From Nissolia schottii (Eukaryota > Streptophyta > Magnoliopsida > Fabales > Fabaceae), in assembly GCA_003254905.1 (NCBI GenBank), contig QANU01063222.1:4832-68831 (forward strand): a stretch of DNA of 64,000 nucleotides, given 5' to 3'. Made by a program: the position numbers and the translations under genes. The notes beneath the pieces were generated by a model. The model saw nothing but the letters and a program-made list of their open reading frames with translations, had not been told where the DNA came from and did no database searches. Position 1 is the stretch's first letter, and every line of letters starts with the position of its first letter. This document shows, in pieces, positions 21,611-35,100 of this stretch.

Positions 21611-22650
21611 CTGCTTAACATACTTCCAGAAAGAACTTCTCGCGCTTGGTTGGGATTGGCATAAACTCCACTATCACACCTGCTTCGAATTCCTTGTCTT
21701 CAACTTTGTGTCGTTCTCTCCTGCGGTTTGTTTTTTCTTTAGAATGATGAATAATCCTCGTTTTGGGCTCAATGTTCTTTTAAAATGTGTTTTTCTTTTT
21801 CTTTTTCATGACCCCATATCTAATTCGAAAAGTGAATCGTGAAATTTCGTTGACGTGTGACGAACCACCGCTCAAGGAGTTGGCAGACAAAGTTCAAGCA
21901 GTGCCTGAAGGAAATCAATTGGTAGCTTCTGTGACATAATCACTAGAGCGATTGGTAGGCACCCCTCGAGCAGTGCCTGAACCTCCAACTCTGTACTTAG
22001 CTCCCTAATGGCCTTTGAACTTGAAACACAATGAACAAACATCCTAGAACTATCCTAAAAATGCATGATAAATGCCTAAAGGTTAGTGAAAAATAAACAT
22101 TCTAAACATATAACAAAACATGCTAAAAAGTCTAAAGATGCAGTTATTACTCCTAACTTTTTATGCAAAAATAAAGCAAAAGATAACTCATTGGAGAGTT
22201 ATCATGTTTCAACCCAGAAATCAATCATAGTGCAGTTTTGTCTTGCTCCCAATTTATCCTACCTTGAAAACTCACGAAAAACAACAAAAAAACACACAAA
22301 AAAAACATAATTAAAACTAAGAAAAGTAACTAGACAAAAATTAAATTACTACAAAAGTTAATAATAAAAATTTAAAAACCTTGTGTTGTCTCCCAAGATG
22401 TACTTTGATTTTATATCCTTAAGTTGGACGTTACCTTACTCATGAGATGCCTCAATCTCAAATCCAGATACCTCACCTCTAGATCATAAATGTATCATAT
22501 GCACAAGAGTTCCAAAAGGGAATAGTAGAAGGGATAGCGGCCAATAGTAATTTTGCCACTTCACTTTAGTAGTAAATCTCTCTTGATTGCCTTTCTCATG
22601 TGGTGGCTTCATAGGAGTTAGAGGTTTCAAATGAGGGTTTAATGGTGTCA
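21611..22650. other. Degenerate LTR-retrotransposon-like DNA
   Basis: No intact gene. Words such as AGCAGTGCCTGAA (twice, about 21900 and 21970) and the block TTGTGTTGTCTCCCAAGATG near 22380 resemble noncoding parts of Athila/Tat-type elements on the minus strand. This is recognition of style only; no coding domain supports it. Confidence 0.3.
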
Positions 22651-23040
22651 ACATAAACTTCTCTTTTTCACCACAACCACTGCCACCACCACTCCCGTTA
22701 CCACCAACATATACTACCCACCACCACCGCGCCACCACCACCATCACCATCGCCGCCGTCGCCGTCACCACAACCACCACCACTACCATTACCCACCAAT
22801 GCTATCACCATCACCACCGACCATCATTGTCGTCGCCACAACCACTGCCATTGTCACCTCCACCCCCACCACCACCTCTACTACCACTAGCATAACCGTC
22901 GCCACCCCTACTACATCCATCACTAACACTTCTACCATAACCCACCACCACTACCATGATCGTTGTTATCGCCACCACAACCTCTTATTTCCACCACTAT
23001 AGCGCCACCACCACCATCACCATCACCGCAATACACCAAC
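22651..23040. repeat. CCA/ACC trinucleotide-rich low-complexity tract
   Basis: About 390 bases dominated by CCA, CAC and ACC triplets with scattered interruptions. It produces threonine/histidine-rich or valine-rich open frames on both strands, which are not genes. Confidence 0.9.
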
Positions 23041-23858
23041 CAAATTTTATTATTTGTATTTTATTTTATTGTTATTATGATAATTTTTTATTTATTTTAT
23101 TTTATTTATTAATTAAAAGGTATTATGGTAAAATACATTTATTACCTGACAATCCTTTTGATCTACCAAACGTGGTAATGTAAATTGTCAACTATATTAC
23201 CTATGCACACAAAACATCGCAATGTAACATTGCTAATAATTTAAAAGGTAATAATCTTTCTAAAAGATTATCTAAATTACCCGTAATCGTAATCGGCAAT
23301 GTGCCAAACACCCTCAAAGTTTAAACCCACTTTATTACCATTAATTTAGAATTAGCTTCGTCTATTATAGATTCTATTATTTGATTGCGCGTTAAATTCT
23401 AAATGATGATTTAGCTCGCTTCATTGCTCAATGGAAGAGGATGCTGTGGAAAGAGGTTCCCAGTGTACAGTGGAGAGACATCATTTGTTGAGAGATAATA
23501 GCGAGCAATGTTTGGCTTGGTGCATCACAATAGTTGCCATCAATTTGATCAAATCAATTTTAGCCTGTCTTTTGATAACCGAAAAAGAAGTCCAGCAAAC
23601 AGATGAACTTCTCAGATGGAACTACAAGCCGATTCTAAGATCAATAATTTACTGCTTTTATCTAAAATATGTATGTATACAACAGCATTTCGCCATTATA
23701 ACATGGAATAATCATTGGCAAACCCTATCTTCACAATGGAAGCCAATGAAAGAAACTGGTATTATGTGCTATGTCTAAGTTCTGTAGTCTCAATGTACAA
23801 TCTGTACAGTAATTATACAAACCTGTCAATGCATGTGTGTTCTTCACTTTCATATGCT
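23041..23858. other. Intergenic and likely 3' UTR side of NADK2
   Basis: AT-rich, no gene. A segment with repeated GGTAATGT/ATTACC words (about 23110-23300) ending in CCAAACACCCTC looks like a small noncoding element, without clear termini. The last few hundred bases before 23859 probably include the 3' UTR of the minus-strand NADK2 gene. Confidence 0.45.
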
Positions 23859-26800
23859 TCATAAGGCCTTTTGATCAAGCCTCTCATTCCAATTTAGGCA
23901 GCGAATCAAGCTACGGAACCAATCTCCCGTTTGGTCAAACTTGTTGACGGTTGGGAGTGGATGCTGACTCATAGATATTCGGACAGAATCTCCTCTTGAG
24001 AGTTGCTGCCTTCTCTTCCCATCAAATGAAACCCAGGCATTACTTCTTGCATCTTCTGGAATCTGTTATTAATAAAACCCTATGTAACTTACATCCTAAT
24101 TACCGAACCCGAAACTAGTAATCATAAATTAACCCCCAAGTGTCAAATAATAATTCATCACATAGCTTTTCTCTAGCACAGCATAGCTCAAGATCTTAAA
24201 CATGCAGTTTTGGCAACAAGAACATCCAATATGGTTCTCTTACAACATAGACAATAAAACTTCACCTTTAACTCAAGTTGAGCAGAATCTGGAAGTATAA
24301 CGGGTCTAAATGAGAGTGAATGTGGACAGATTGGTGTAAACAGCATGCAGGGAACATTTGGATGGACCTGCAGTTTTCTTTTGTCGTTAGATAAAATCAT
24401 AAGAGAAAGCAGTGATGAATTCTGGTACAAGGAAACGTTGATTTCATGCTGACATTGTGCTGATACCTATATACTAGAATTTCAGAAGTTCTAGTACAGG
24501 AAATTATACAAAAGGACTTCTTATCTATACTAATCCAAACTTTGATTTGTAATTCTTTGGATACTGGCATCCACCATCTACAAGTGTTTACTTGATGACA
24601 TCTAAAGAGTGATTCAAAGCTTCTACAGATGTTTGCTATTTTCAGTACTCATATGATACAAGATATATATACTGAGAAGCATAAAAATATGCATATTTTC
24701 CCCCCCAAGCGTAAGGTAAATGTAAGTCCTGATGGCATGAGGCCAATTTTAGGGCAAGCAGGGCAAGAGAGAAGGAGAATTATTTAAGTATATACTTCAA
24801 AAAAGAGGAAAAAGGATATAAATTTGGGAGCGAGAAAAAAAGAAGGGGAAAAAGGCTTTAGTCAAGTATAGCCAGCTGCAGGTCATACATCTAAGTCTAC
24901 TTACTATTGCAAACTAAGAAAAAGGATTAGAAATAAAACAATATCACAACTATCACTGGTTTCAGCCTCCTTAGAAAATCTTATAGTTATCTTAAGCTGC
25001 CACCTTTAGTTCAAGGCCATAAGAGAAGAAAGGCACTCTAGTGCAAAAATAGTTAGTGAAGGAAGCATTGGGGAACCGTTAATGGCTGAACATTATAATC
25101 ATTGTTGTCAGTATTTCAAGGCAAGAATATCAACTCAATATATCCAATTAATTCCATAATGAGTAGAACTCGAGCATAAGATTACCATGGAACCTCCAGC
25201 AGCTGTAGAATAGGCAGTACTTCCTGTCGGGGTAGCTACAATGACTCCATCGCCTTGTACCTGAAAGATGTTACACTCATCATAGAGAAGGTATTCCATT
25301 GGTTCATAAAGGTGTTAAATGATATGAAATGTCAAATATTGACTGTTCTCATCATAGAATTTAATGAATGCATAGATATGTTGACATTTAGAGAACAAAA
25401 AACAAAGATAAAATAAAACTTACTTTGGTTATAAGTCGATCGTGTTCATAACATTCGATCTTTGACAGGTATGGATTAGAACCCCGATCAACAACAACCT
25501 CGTTGAGGATATCAAATACCTTCCCTGGCATTGCTTTACCCTTACGAAAAATTTCACATCGCAGACGCATTCTAAGAGTAATGTATACACCATCTCGTGT
25601 ATTATTTCCATGGATGACTTGTCGTAAGTCGTGCTTGTAGTCGTCGAACTATATACAGGGAACAGAATGGAAGTCAACTAATACCAAGAAACTAGTTATA
25701 TTTTCTATGGTAAAATAATGGATTTCATAAGCTTACATAATGAGAAGTCAGAAAACCAAGGGAGCCAAGGTTAAATGACACAATAGGGGGAACAGCATCT
25801 CTGAACAAATTTGAAGCATGTAGTATAACACCATCTCCACCCAAGCATGCCACAAAATCTACTTTCTCATGTAGATCACTGACGAAAAAAAAGGCATTTG
25901 ATATGTTAAGAAACCATTATATGAAAGCACAGGCTTATGATGGTAAAAGAATAAATTTTCAAATGATTTCACATAATTTTACAAACTCTCAAGGTACCTG
26001 GTATCTTGACTATAGAAGGTCTGAACAAATCCAAACCCTGGAATTCTAGCAAATATGTCATGCACATCAGGTTCCACAAGAACATTCATTTTCTCTTGGT
26101 GATAAAGAAAATAAGCAACCTGAAGATTAGACATAGAAGCTGTATTGAGAATGAACATGTTAATTACAAATTCACAATAATGACACATAATTTCAGTAAG
26201 AAATAAAAGCTGACCAAATTCTCTTGATATACTATTCAAAGCTCAGAATTAACTTCCAAGTGTCATCCCACACAGATTTGGTTCCTAAGTCCAACTCCTT
26301 TAGTTTTTCTGATAAATTCAACTCATTTATTAGACAACAAACTCCTATATAAAAGGTCGACCCAATGCACAAGGCTTCGATCTCATGGGATCTGGGGAAG
26401 GTAGATGTACAGAACCTCACCCACACTAACAAAGAGGTTTGAGACCTCCAAGTCATAAGGCCACCAACCTTACGGCTACGCCAAGGCGCATCCTCTAATA
26501 AGAAGCATATTTATATAATAGAAAAAAATTAGAAGACCATGTAACATATATCATTCAAATAAATATGAAAAGAATATATTTGTTGTTATTTTATTCTTAT
26601 ATGAGTTAAACAAGTCAAGTTGAGAAGTACAATTCTCACACTCGGTACAATTCTCACACTCGGCTTGTTTATTAAATAGGCTTCATGCCAATCTCCCGTT
26701 TAAGTTATTTATTCTACGAGACAAGCCAAGCCTGAGTGAAACTAAGCTCAACTACATGCCAACTATGGTTCTTCTTCATATTAATGAAGTGATGAGTATA

Positions 26801-29800
26801 TAAGGTCAATCAAAGATACAACTGTAACTAACATAGAAGGAAATCAATGTCAATGCTTGACATACATATGCTACTAAATCTTTAGAAAATAAATTGTTTC
26901 CGATGTATAGACTATCAAAATACTAAAGAAAACCATTCCTTTGAACCACTAGCATGATTCTAGAGTCTAAGAAAACCAATACCTCTTTTGCTTCTTCCAT
27001 TAGTTCTTCCCCCAGCTTTTTCAACAATAACACAGTCTTTGGCATCGATTTCCACATAAGCATCTGTTGCTGGGTGGTAGGGTGAGAGAAGGCCAAAGAC
27101 GATTCAGTCACCTTTTCTCTTGTACAAGAAAATCCATCTGTTCGAACTAGAAACATTTCTGCTTTCTTTCTTGACTGCACCCTTACAACTCCTGTTGAAG
27201 ATGCACACATATCTCCATCAATGGATCCCAAGTCTTCATCACGTAAAGCAAACCCAGCTTTAACCACACCATCTTCAACCTTGTGAGAGTTAGCTGTGAC
27301 ATTATCAAAGTCATTGTTCACAAGGGAAGAGGCATTGGCATTAGTCATGTAATGCATTCCCCCTTCACTTATTCCCTTCACTGTTGTCCTCGCAGAACTA
27401 GAAGTACTCCCATTAACTAACTTCCCATCGCCACCAATGGTAACGTGGGGCTCTCCAGATGGATAATCCATATGAGCTGACCCATTGGAACTTTCTGGAC
27501 CCACAGTTTTAGGCACGGGATTATCACCATTGCTGATAATCACACCCCCATTTACTATTCCAATATGCATGTTCCTTGATTGTGGTAAGCATTTCAACCT
27601 TTTAATCTGATAACTCACATAAGAGGGCGATGAGACCTTCTTGCTTCTGAAAAATTTGGACATCTCTGTTTTCGAGAAGACATCACTAGGAGGAACTTGA
27701 GCTTTTAAAGGGTTTATTTTGCTGGAGAAACTTAGAAAAGATCCATCCACATTATCACCAGTGGCTTCTGACAGATTCCTATTATCAAGAGTAATTTTAC
27801 TTAAGGCCCCATTACCTTGTGTTTTGTCATAATTCTTTTGAGAGGTAATTCTATCAAATGTTCCAACAGAACTAAGTGTTGTGCCCAAATTCTCTTGCAA
27901 TGAATCAATATCCTTTTCCAGGGAGGACCTCTCTGCAGTCATTGAAGAGTCCTGCAGTTTCTCGGATCCATTAGTATAACGTGATAACATGTCATATGAA
28001 GTAACTGGTTGATTAGAAACAATCTGTGATGTAGAGCGAGTCATGTACTGCTTCCATCGGGAGACCATGGCAGATGTTCTCCAAACTCCTTCCTTGCTGT
28101 GAAGATAGATAGGCCTTTTGCTGGGATCTGAAACATAGGATGCGAAACTCAGAACTTGTTCCATTGTAGGTGCAGTCTTAACTTCAACAGGGATTTTTAC
28201 CAAATCAATTCTTCCAGATGAAACAGCATCAAGCACAGCTGCTTGATAGAAGTTATCTTTTACAGTCTCTTCTCTGAGATCAATAATAGTCTTATATCCT
28301 TTATCCAGTAACCACTTTAGGCCTTCTTCTGTTACCTGACCACCTGTCCAAAAAGAAGCCTCAGAGTCTTTGGATTCTCTGTCCTCTTTAGAAGTGGATA
28401 AATATACCGGACTCCAATTTGCAAATAGTGTATGACAAGGATAATCCTCCCCACGAGGAAAACCAGAATCGTAGCAAACATTCTTCAGTCTCTGAAGTTT
28501 CCTCCATACATTTAAGCTTCGATCATCGTCAGGTATTAAATAGTTCTCAAGAGCAACATGCAAACTTTCAGAACACCTTTTCATCTCACTCCTAAAATTG
28601 GCAAGTGGGGGAAGCTTATCCTCCATTGCACTAACATCTGCAACGTGAAAGGAATTCATAATTGAGGATCTTCCAGAAAGAACATCCTCCCTGCCTTTGT
28701 TCACAAGGGATATCATGCATCCAAGGACGGAAACTATTTTATCTTCGAGTTGAGGTTTCTCATCAGGTGGAACCTCATATGAGACACTACATTCACCGGT
28801 CAATGGGTTACATAACGCATCCATTAATGCAGAATGAAGCCTTTCAGAATTCCTGAAGATCCTACAATATGCCTCAACTTCTGCAATATCACCTGGAACT
28901 GGACCCATCCATGACAACTGTGACGAATCATTGGATTGGAAGGAATTCAAGTTCTAAAACAAAGAAGTATCAAACACAGTTGAAAATGAATGTCAGTTCA
29001 TGACATGAAAGTTTTCCAGGAGTTAATCATTATTCCATGTGAACCAAATTTAAATAAGCAGAAGAAAAAGATGACAAAGATTAAAAACTGTATGTTAAAG
29101 CACACAGAAAGAATTAATAAAAGAAATTTAACGAAAGTCGAATTAGATATTCTGGGCTTTAGATTTACTCAGCAAAGCTCAGGTTATCTGTTCATAATGC
29201 AAACTTAGCAAAATAACGAAAATGGTTGCCAGTTTCATGTATTGGCCAAGTGCACCTTCTGAAAAGAAAATAGAAGAATGACAAAGGCAACCAAAATGCT
29301 GAGATGAAACATTTCAGGATGAAAATTTTAGACTCGCGGAATATTCAGAGAGACTGAAAAATAAACAACGCTGCAACAACATGACATGAGCGAGAATGGC
29401 TTCCAAAAATTCTGAATGAAACAGTTTAGCATGCACAAAACAACTATTTAGTCAGTCACCAATCAAGTGATCAACACCACCTTACGCACATGAATCATGA
29501 TTGTCCAAAACTATATCTTAAAAACATAAACCACGCAACGCAATGATTTCCTAGCCAATATCACAATACACTAGACAACATAAAAAGAAATTTATTTTGA
29601 TTTTACGTTCTCATAACATGTATGCCAAATTAGCACATAAGTGACATAATTGACTCTGTCTCACTCACAATCTCAAAAGTATCACGTATAATTAAGTATT
29701 GTAAAACACTTTTAAAACTTGCGGTGCGTCAAAATTAATCTCATACCATTTAGCAACTTCTATCTAGTGTCCAATTGTTTCAAACTTCTATTAAGTTGCA

Positions 29801-30651
29801 GCTATCTTTCAACTTTACCATTATTACTCTCTTAGTCATTTCAGTTTAAAAAACCGGCTTAGCAACTAGTTGTTTAATATATGTGGATACCATTTCATAT
29901 TAAATTTCAAAATGTTTTATTGTAAAACTTAAGCCGTTGATAGATAAGAACAGGAAAAACTAACGCCCCAGCTGCATATTGAGGCCTCTCTGCATTTCTA
30001 TGGTTGTAGTATAAGTTGTATATCAAAATATGACTTGAAACAAAAAATTACAATTATATGGGTCAGAGTCTGAATTCGCCACACCCAGTGGCAAATTTTA
30101 TAAAAAAAAAAAACCCAAAAAGTCTGAATTCGCCACAGACATTTATAAAAAAAAAGTCTGAATTTACCACACCTCAGACTTGTTTTTTTTTTAAAAAAAA
30201 AACGTCTGACGGTCTGAATTCGCCACAACTGTGGCAAATTTAAACCCAGACCCATACAAATATAAATTTTTTACCTAAACGGAGAAATAAATTATTTGGG
30301 ACCCATATATATGTGTGTGTGTGTGTAATAAATCCGCATATTGCAACTTCAAACTACCATGCGATGATCTTTTCAACAAAGAAGAAAGTAGGAGGGATAG
30401 GTGGATACCGGAGAGTCAAGTCCGAAATTGAAGGAGAAGGAGTTGGAGAGTTGGGCGCTGACGACGAAGTTGAAATGTCTGCGGAGCCTTCCCTTCTTCC
30501 GGTGAAGCTCAAGGCCGAAGGCCAACACTCCGGCATTGGACAACGACGGAGGAGGCTTCAAGACGCACAGACACGAAGGCGAGGAGACTCCGGTCGCCGG
30601 CGGGTTCATCTCGACGGAGAATGCCACGTGGCACATGCAGGCACATGACAT
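23859..30651 (-). CDS. NADK2: NAD kinase 2, chloroplastic (NADK2), eight exons
   Basis: Makes NADP from NAD and ATP in the plastid stroma. Exons in transcript order: 30651-30409, 28953-26983, 26119-25998, 25878-25737, 25648-25424, 25260-25186, 24367-24266, 24062-23859; every intron is GT-AG and phases agree, giving 1027 residues, about the usual length for plant NADK2. Exon 1 is a Ser/Ala/basic-rich likely transit peptide. Residues about 290-390 form the dual-specificity-phosphatase-like region, with HSKEGVWRT at 366-374: a serine sits where active phosphatases have the catalytic cysteine. Kinase motifs: GGDG 792-795, NEVVVDRG from 875, TPTGSTAYS 911-919. Arabidopsis NADK2 binds calmodulin through its N-terminal part (family knowledge). 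No frameshift or stop; it looks intact. Confidence 0.95.
26351..26493 (-). mobile_element. Au-type SINE in NADK2 intron 2
   Basis: Read on the minus strand it begins GGATGCGCCTTGGCGTAGCC, has AAGGTTGGTGGCC, and ends GCCTTGTGCATTGGGTCGACC followed by TTTT. These are the hallmarks of the widespread plant Au SINE (tRNA-related head, GCCTTGTGCA-GGG-GACC tail). It lies in intron 2 (26120-26982) in the same orientation as the gene. No convincing target duplication was found, so it is old. Confidence 0.8.
30066..30241. repeat. Dispersed GTCTGAATTCGCCACA repeats in NADK2 intron 1
   Basis: Four copies of the 16-base word GTCTGAATT(C/T)(G/A)CCACA, separated by A-rich or T-rich spacers and by GTGGCAAATTT on two occasions. 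CCAC(A) and TGTGGCAAATTT can pair as short inverted repeats. The block lies in intron 1 (28954-30408), about 170 bases from the exon 1 donor. Confidence 0.8.
30312..30326. repeat. Short (GT)n microsatellite
   Basis: About seven GT dinucleotides preceded by ATATAT, in NADK2 intron 1 about 80 bases from the exon 1 donor. Confidence 0.85.
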
Positions 30652-32117
30652 GCTACCATGGGATGGAGAACGGGAGTGTTACTTTTAGGGGTTTTAATTT
30701 TTATTTTGTGTGTTTTTCTTTACATGCTGTTTGGAACGCAGCTGGAGGAAATGTCGTGGCTGGTGATCGTAGGGGGGGAATATATCGGATTGCGCTTGAT
30801 AATAATAATGATAATTAATAAATAATAACAATAAATGAAAATTTTTGGTGGTGGAGAAAATATGTCCCCTATGTTTTTTGATTTTATGGACGTTTGCCGT
30901 TATGCTCCTTCTTGATGTGATGTTTATGGGTTTTCTTATTTTCGTTTCTCATTATCCTCTTTTATCTTACTTTCTTCAAAATATGATTGGACCACAGCAA
31001 CATCGGGTATCTTATTGTGATATCAATAAATAAATATCGGGGGGGAGGCAAACTATGGTGTGCCATGCACCTGGTTAGAAAAAATTAAGGGTGCACCACG
31101 GTGATTAAAGGTTAAGTAGGTTAATTAGAGTTTTAATTTAGGATGTATGAGGTTAATTTGAGACAGAGACTAATAATTTGAATATCTTAGGGATGAAATT
31201 GACAAATGTTTTTTAAAAAAATACTTAGAGATAAAATTAATGGATTTCAAAAAATCAAATTAGGGATGAAATTTACAAAATTCAAAAAACTCGAGGATTG
31301 AATTGTTGAATTTCAAAAAACTCAGGGTTAATATAACATTCCTGTGATAACATGTTGTGAGCATCTGCGTGGCATGGCCACATGGGACTTAACTTGTCAC
31401 ATCGGCAGTTGTTAGTGGGATTAGATGGAGAGTTAACATCATTGACTAACTTGACTGACATTTGCCAATGTCAGAGACAAAATTGAACAATTTGAAATGC
31501 CGAGGACTAATTTGGCAGATTTTGCCAACAATGAGGACCAATGTGAAGGTTTACTCCCGTTCTCTAACGCTTTTGTGCCTCTAGTGTGACCAAATCCCAA
31601 AATCATCTTAACGATCTCCAGGCACCGATTTCCCTTTAACCACCATTACAACCACAGTGACTACCACCACTCTTCAAGATCTTCCATGTCCTCTCCCCCT
31701 CTCAATCTTCCATGAGCACCGCTCCTAGGGTCACCCTTGTTAGAGATCCACCTTCTTGCATCCAAGACTCCATCATGGTCTCCATGAAAATCACCGCTTG
31801 AGCTCTACCATAAACCCTCCTTGCGAAATGGTAGCAAAGCCTTCTCTCCCACAATTGACCTTGAGCAACTACATTCGTCATTGGCGATGGCACACCAATC
31901 GTGGGAGTAACGACACAATAGCAGTGGTGGTGGTATTAATCACTGGTTTTAGATCTAAGGTTTTTGGGAAGACGTGAAAATTTCAATCTTTAACTTTTTG
32001 GGTAATTTTTTTTTTTCATGAGGCCTTGTGATTTTGTGTTTTGTTTCAAGAGGATAAAATTTCTTGTTCTCGTAACCATTACATTTTAGTTTTGGATTTG
32101 AAATTTTTTTAGTGTAC
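30652..32117. other. NADK2 upstream region and degenerate repeats
   Basis: The first few hundred bases must hold the NADK2 5' leader and promoter (minus strand). I could not pick a convincing TATA box. From about 31040 to 31560 words such as GGATGAAATT(T)ACAAA and CCAATGTCAGAGACAAAATTG look like noncoding transposon remains. No gene recognised. Confidence 0.4.
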
Positions 32118-32122
32118 CTTTT

Positions 32123-35100
32123 TGTGACACCCCAGAAATGTCATCGACATGCAAGGGGACTAGTTCCCTTATGAAAATCTCTAACATCGCATGATTTTCA
32201 TAAAAATGTACATTTAAATAAATAATAAAATCCTTTAAATAAAACAACTTGTCTTTAAATAAAGAAACTAAACTATTACATAAAATATCCTTGAAAATAA
32301 AATACTGAAAATAAATAATGCTTAACGTTCTTGCTTGTGTTCTAATGGAGCACTTTAACCTAACTAATAAGTTAATCATAACTGAAAACTAATCTACTGC
32401 AAAGTGAAGCTCACCAAGTCCTGAACTGTTGGAATCTACTGGATGAGAAGAGTACCATCACCAACATTATCTGAAAAACAACACTAATGAGGGGTGAGTC
32501 ATCGCTCAGTGAGTCATAGACCCTACGACGACATGGGACGTTTCGCAAACATGACAAACAAATACAATACATATATAATATCAACCTTAAAATTGTTATA
32601 CAATTATAATACATAATACATAAAAATATTTTAAAACATAAATAAGTTAGGAGTTCTCTAGATAGATTGATCTCGAGCAATACAGCATGGCCATTACCCA
32701 AATCCATATGATTAATGACTTTAAGTGTCACGGGCATGCCATATGTCTAGGCTTCACAGTCGTTCCCTATTTATTCTACATGTTTGAAACCTAAGCTACA
32801 TGACAATCATATAACGTATACTAGGGTCAATGTGGGTAATCGCTGACATATAGTTCTATCTTATATCTACTCCCATGAAAATGATGTACTATGATAACAC
32901 ATTAACTGATAACTGATATCATAATATAACTAGCTCGTAAACATTCATACACGTGCAAAATGACATATTTAATGTATAAAGATCAATGGTCCCATGTAGT
33001 TCTAAAATAATTTTCATGAGTTCCAAAATAGTTTCTTAAATATTTTCTACTTTCATAATAAAGAAATTTCTAAATAAATAATTTCATAAACATTTTAAAG
33101 AAAATAATAAGGTCATCCTCCTAAAGTTTCATAAAAACATGCATAATAAAATAATTTCTAAAATAAATACATGGTCTAAAAAAAGATCGTGAAGAAAGCC
33201 ATTCACTTGGAACGATGGACTGGGGACAACTGATGGAAGCTCCAAATCATGGATACCTTGTACAGAGGCATTGCTTACCCACAAGAAAAGAAATACTAGA
33301 GCTAATAGAAAGTTCGCGCTTAAAGCACAAACTTCAGAGCTTTCTGAGTGAATTAACAAGTAAAAATACTCAGGGTACGGTTCTATTTATAGGGGAAACA
33401 TGACTTGCCCCCAAGCCATTCCGCCGCACCACTGTAACACTTCTGTATTGTTGCAGTGGTTTACTCCCTCCTTACTGCTGCAGCGATTTGTTGCCCCCTT
33501 TTTTTTGGAAAAATATGGGTTGTTATAATCTTCCTCCCTTAATACATTTGGTCCTCCAAATTTCACGTGACTCTATCATCGTGGAAAAACACAAACACGC
33601 TTAGACTTGACATGATTGGAACTAACATGCATGAGGTCACGACATAATGGTATATAAACATACATGAAATCTTAACACACATACACATAAGCATACATGA
33701 CATAAGATTTTATGTAAGGAAGATTGACATGGAATACATGACTAGGATACCCCTATTGGCATAATGTGCACTGGTTGATCGTTTTGACGAGTTAAGAAAT
33801 AGAAGCGTGGTATGCCTCTAGTGCCTTGGCTTGCTCCTCAATTACCTCATCCTCTGCCACTGTTATTTCTACTAGCTTGTGTCGCGTTACCATTGTGCGA
33901 TGCTAATTGAAATGTCTGAGTAGAAACATTTCTTGATATGGCCCTCTTGGCCACAGCTAAAACACTCTGTCGTCCCTTATCTGCAAAGACCTGAATGAGC
34001 CTTGTCGTAAGCCTAATAATGGGGTCTGGTATGATCCAACTACCTAGAGCCTTACGCACTAAATTGCATACTACCTCCTGACTGAGTATGTGATGGTAGG
34101 GGGAGCATTGGAGTGCGCTCTGAGAAAGCAGCCCATCCTGATGGCAACCCATGCTGACTGTACTGCTCCTAACTCTTAACATTGCTTGAGAATGAGCCAT
34201 GAGTCTTGTCTTTCTTCCTGTTAAGGGAACTCCACTGCACTCGATCAAGATGGTCTTAACATGAAGCGCAACATCGACATAGCTGACAACTAGATACAAT
34301 ACTCATGAGCAAGCCCTTCATGAAATGATTGACCATTCCTGCTTGCCTTAGAATGAGACTAGAGCCTGCTTGAGACAATTGGGCGAATCATTCATTATAC
34401 TCCGTAAATGTTATGCATGGCGTCATCTTTAGCTGAAGGAACTCACCAATCATCTTATCGATCTTACTCGAGGGAAGGAATCATTCTAGAAATATTTGTG
34501 AAGAAATATTCACAAGTAGGCGATGGTCCATCCTTTCGATCACCTCCGACTGGCCTCCCAGCTGGAAACTGACCATCTCCACTACCTTATTCAACGAAAC
34601 GTGGAGAATCGCAATCATTTTCTCAGTCTGATTGAGGAACTCCAATGGGTCCTCCTCCGTAAGCCTTCCCATGAACTTGGGTGGTCCCAAATTCTTGAAG
34701 GTGTCAATGATAGCTGGCTCAGTATTGGTGTATTGCATCCCCATCTAAAGTTGGGCGGTGAGCGCATCCTCCAATGTGATCATAGCTCACTCAATTATTG
34801 ATAAATGGCTGCGGGTGCCTGAGGTACTGCTACTACGGTTGGGAATGATACAACGATGAAAATGATTAACCATGATTCTCCTAAGGAAAGGAATAGTAAA
34901 ACCATATAAGAATATAAAAGAAGACTCTGACACTCTAATTAATCCTAGACATTACTGACACTTCCTAAAGGCCCAAACTTGCATTGCATTCTAAACAAAT
35001 GGGTGCAATGCCATTCCTTCGGTTGCAATTTAATCTGAGAACAGTTGCTCCAATAACACATAGAAAAACCTATGGCTCTGATACCAACTGTGACATCCCA

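Noticed and set aside
22484-23183. Thr/His-rich and Val-rich open frames on both strands
   Set aside because: Translations of the CCA/TGG low-complexity tract.
30066-30241. CRISPR-like look of the repeated 16-base word
   Set aside because: Plant intron, irregular homopolymer spacers, no cas genes; CRISPR does not occur here.
35074-35086. Match to initiator Met tRNA as a possible tRNA gene
   Set aside because: Only 13 bases next to an LTR edge; it is a retrotransposon primer-binding site, not a tRNA gene.
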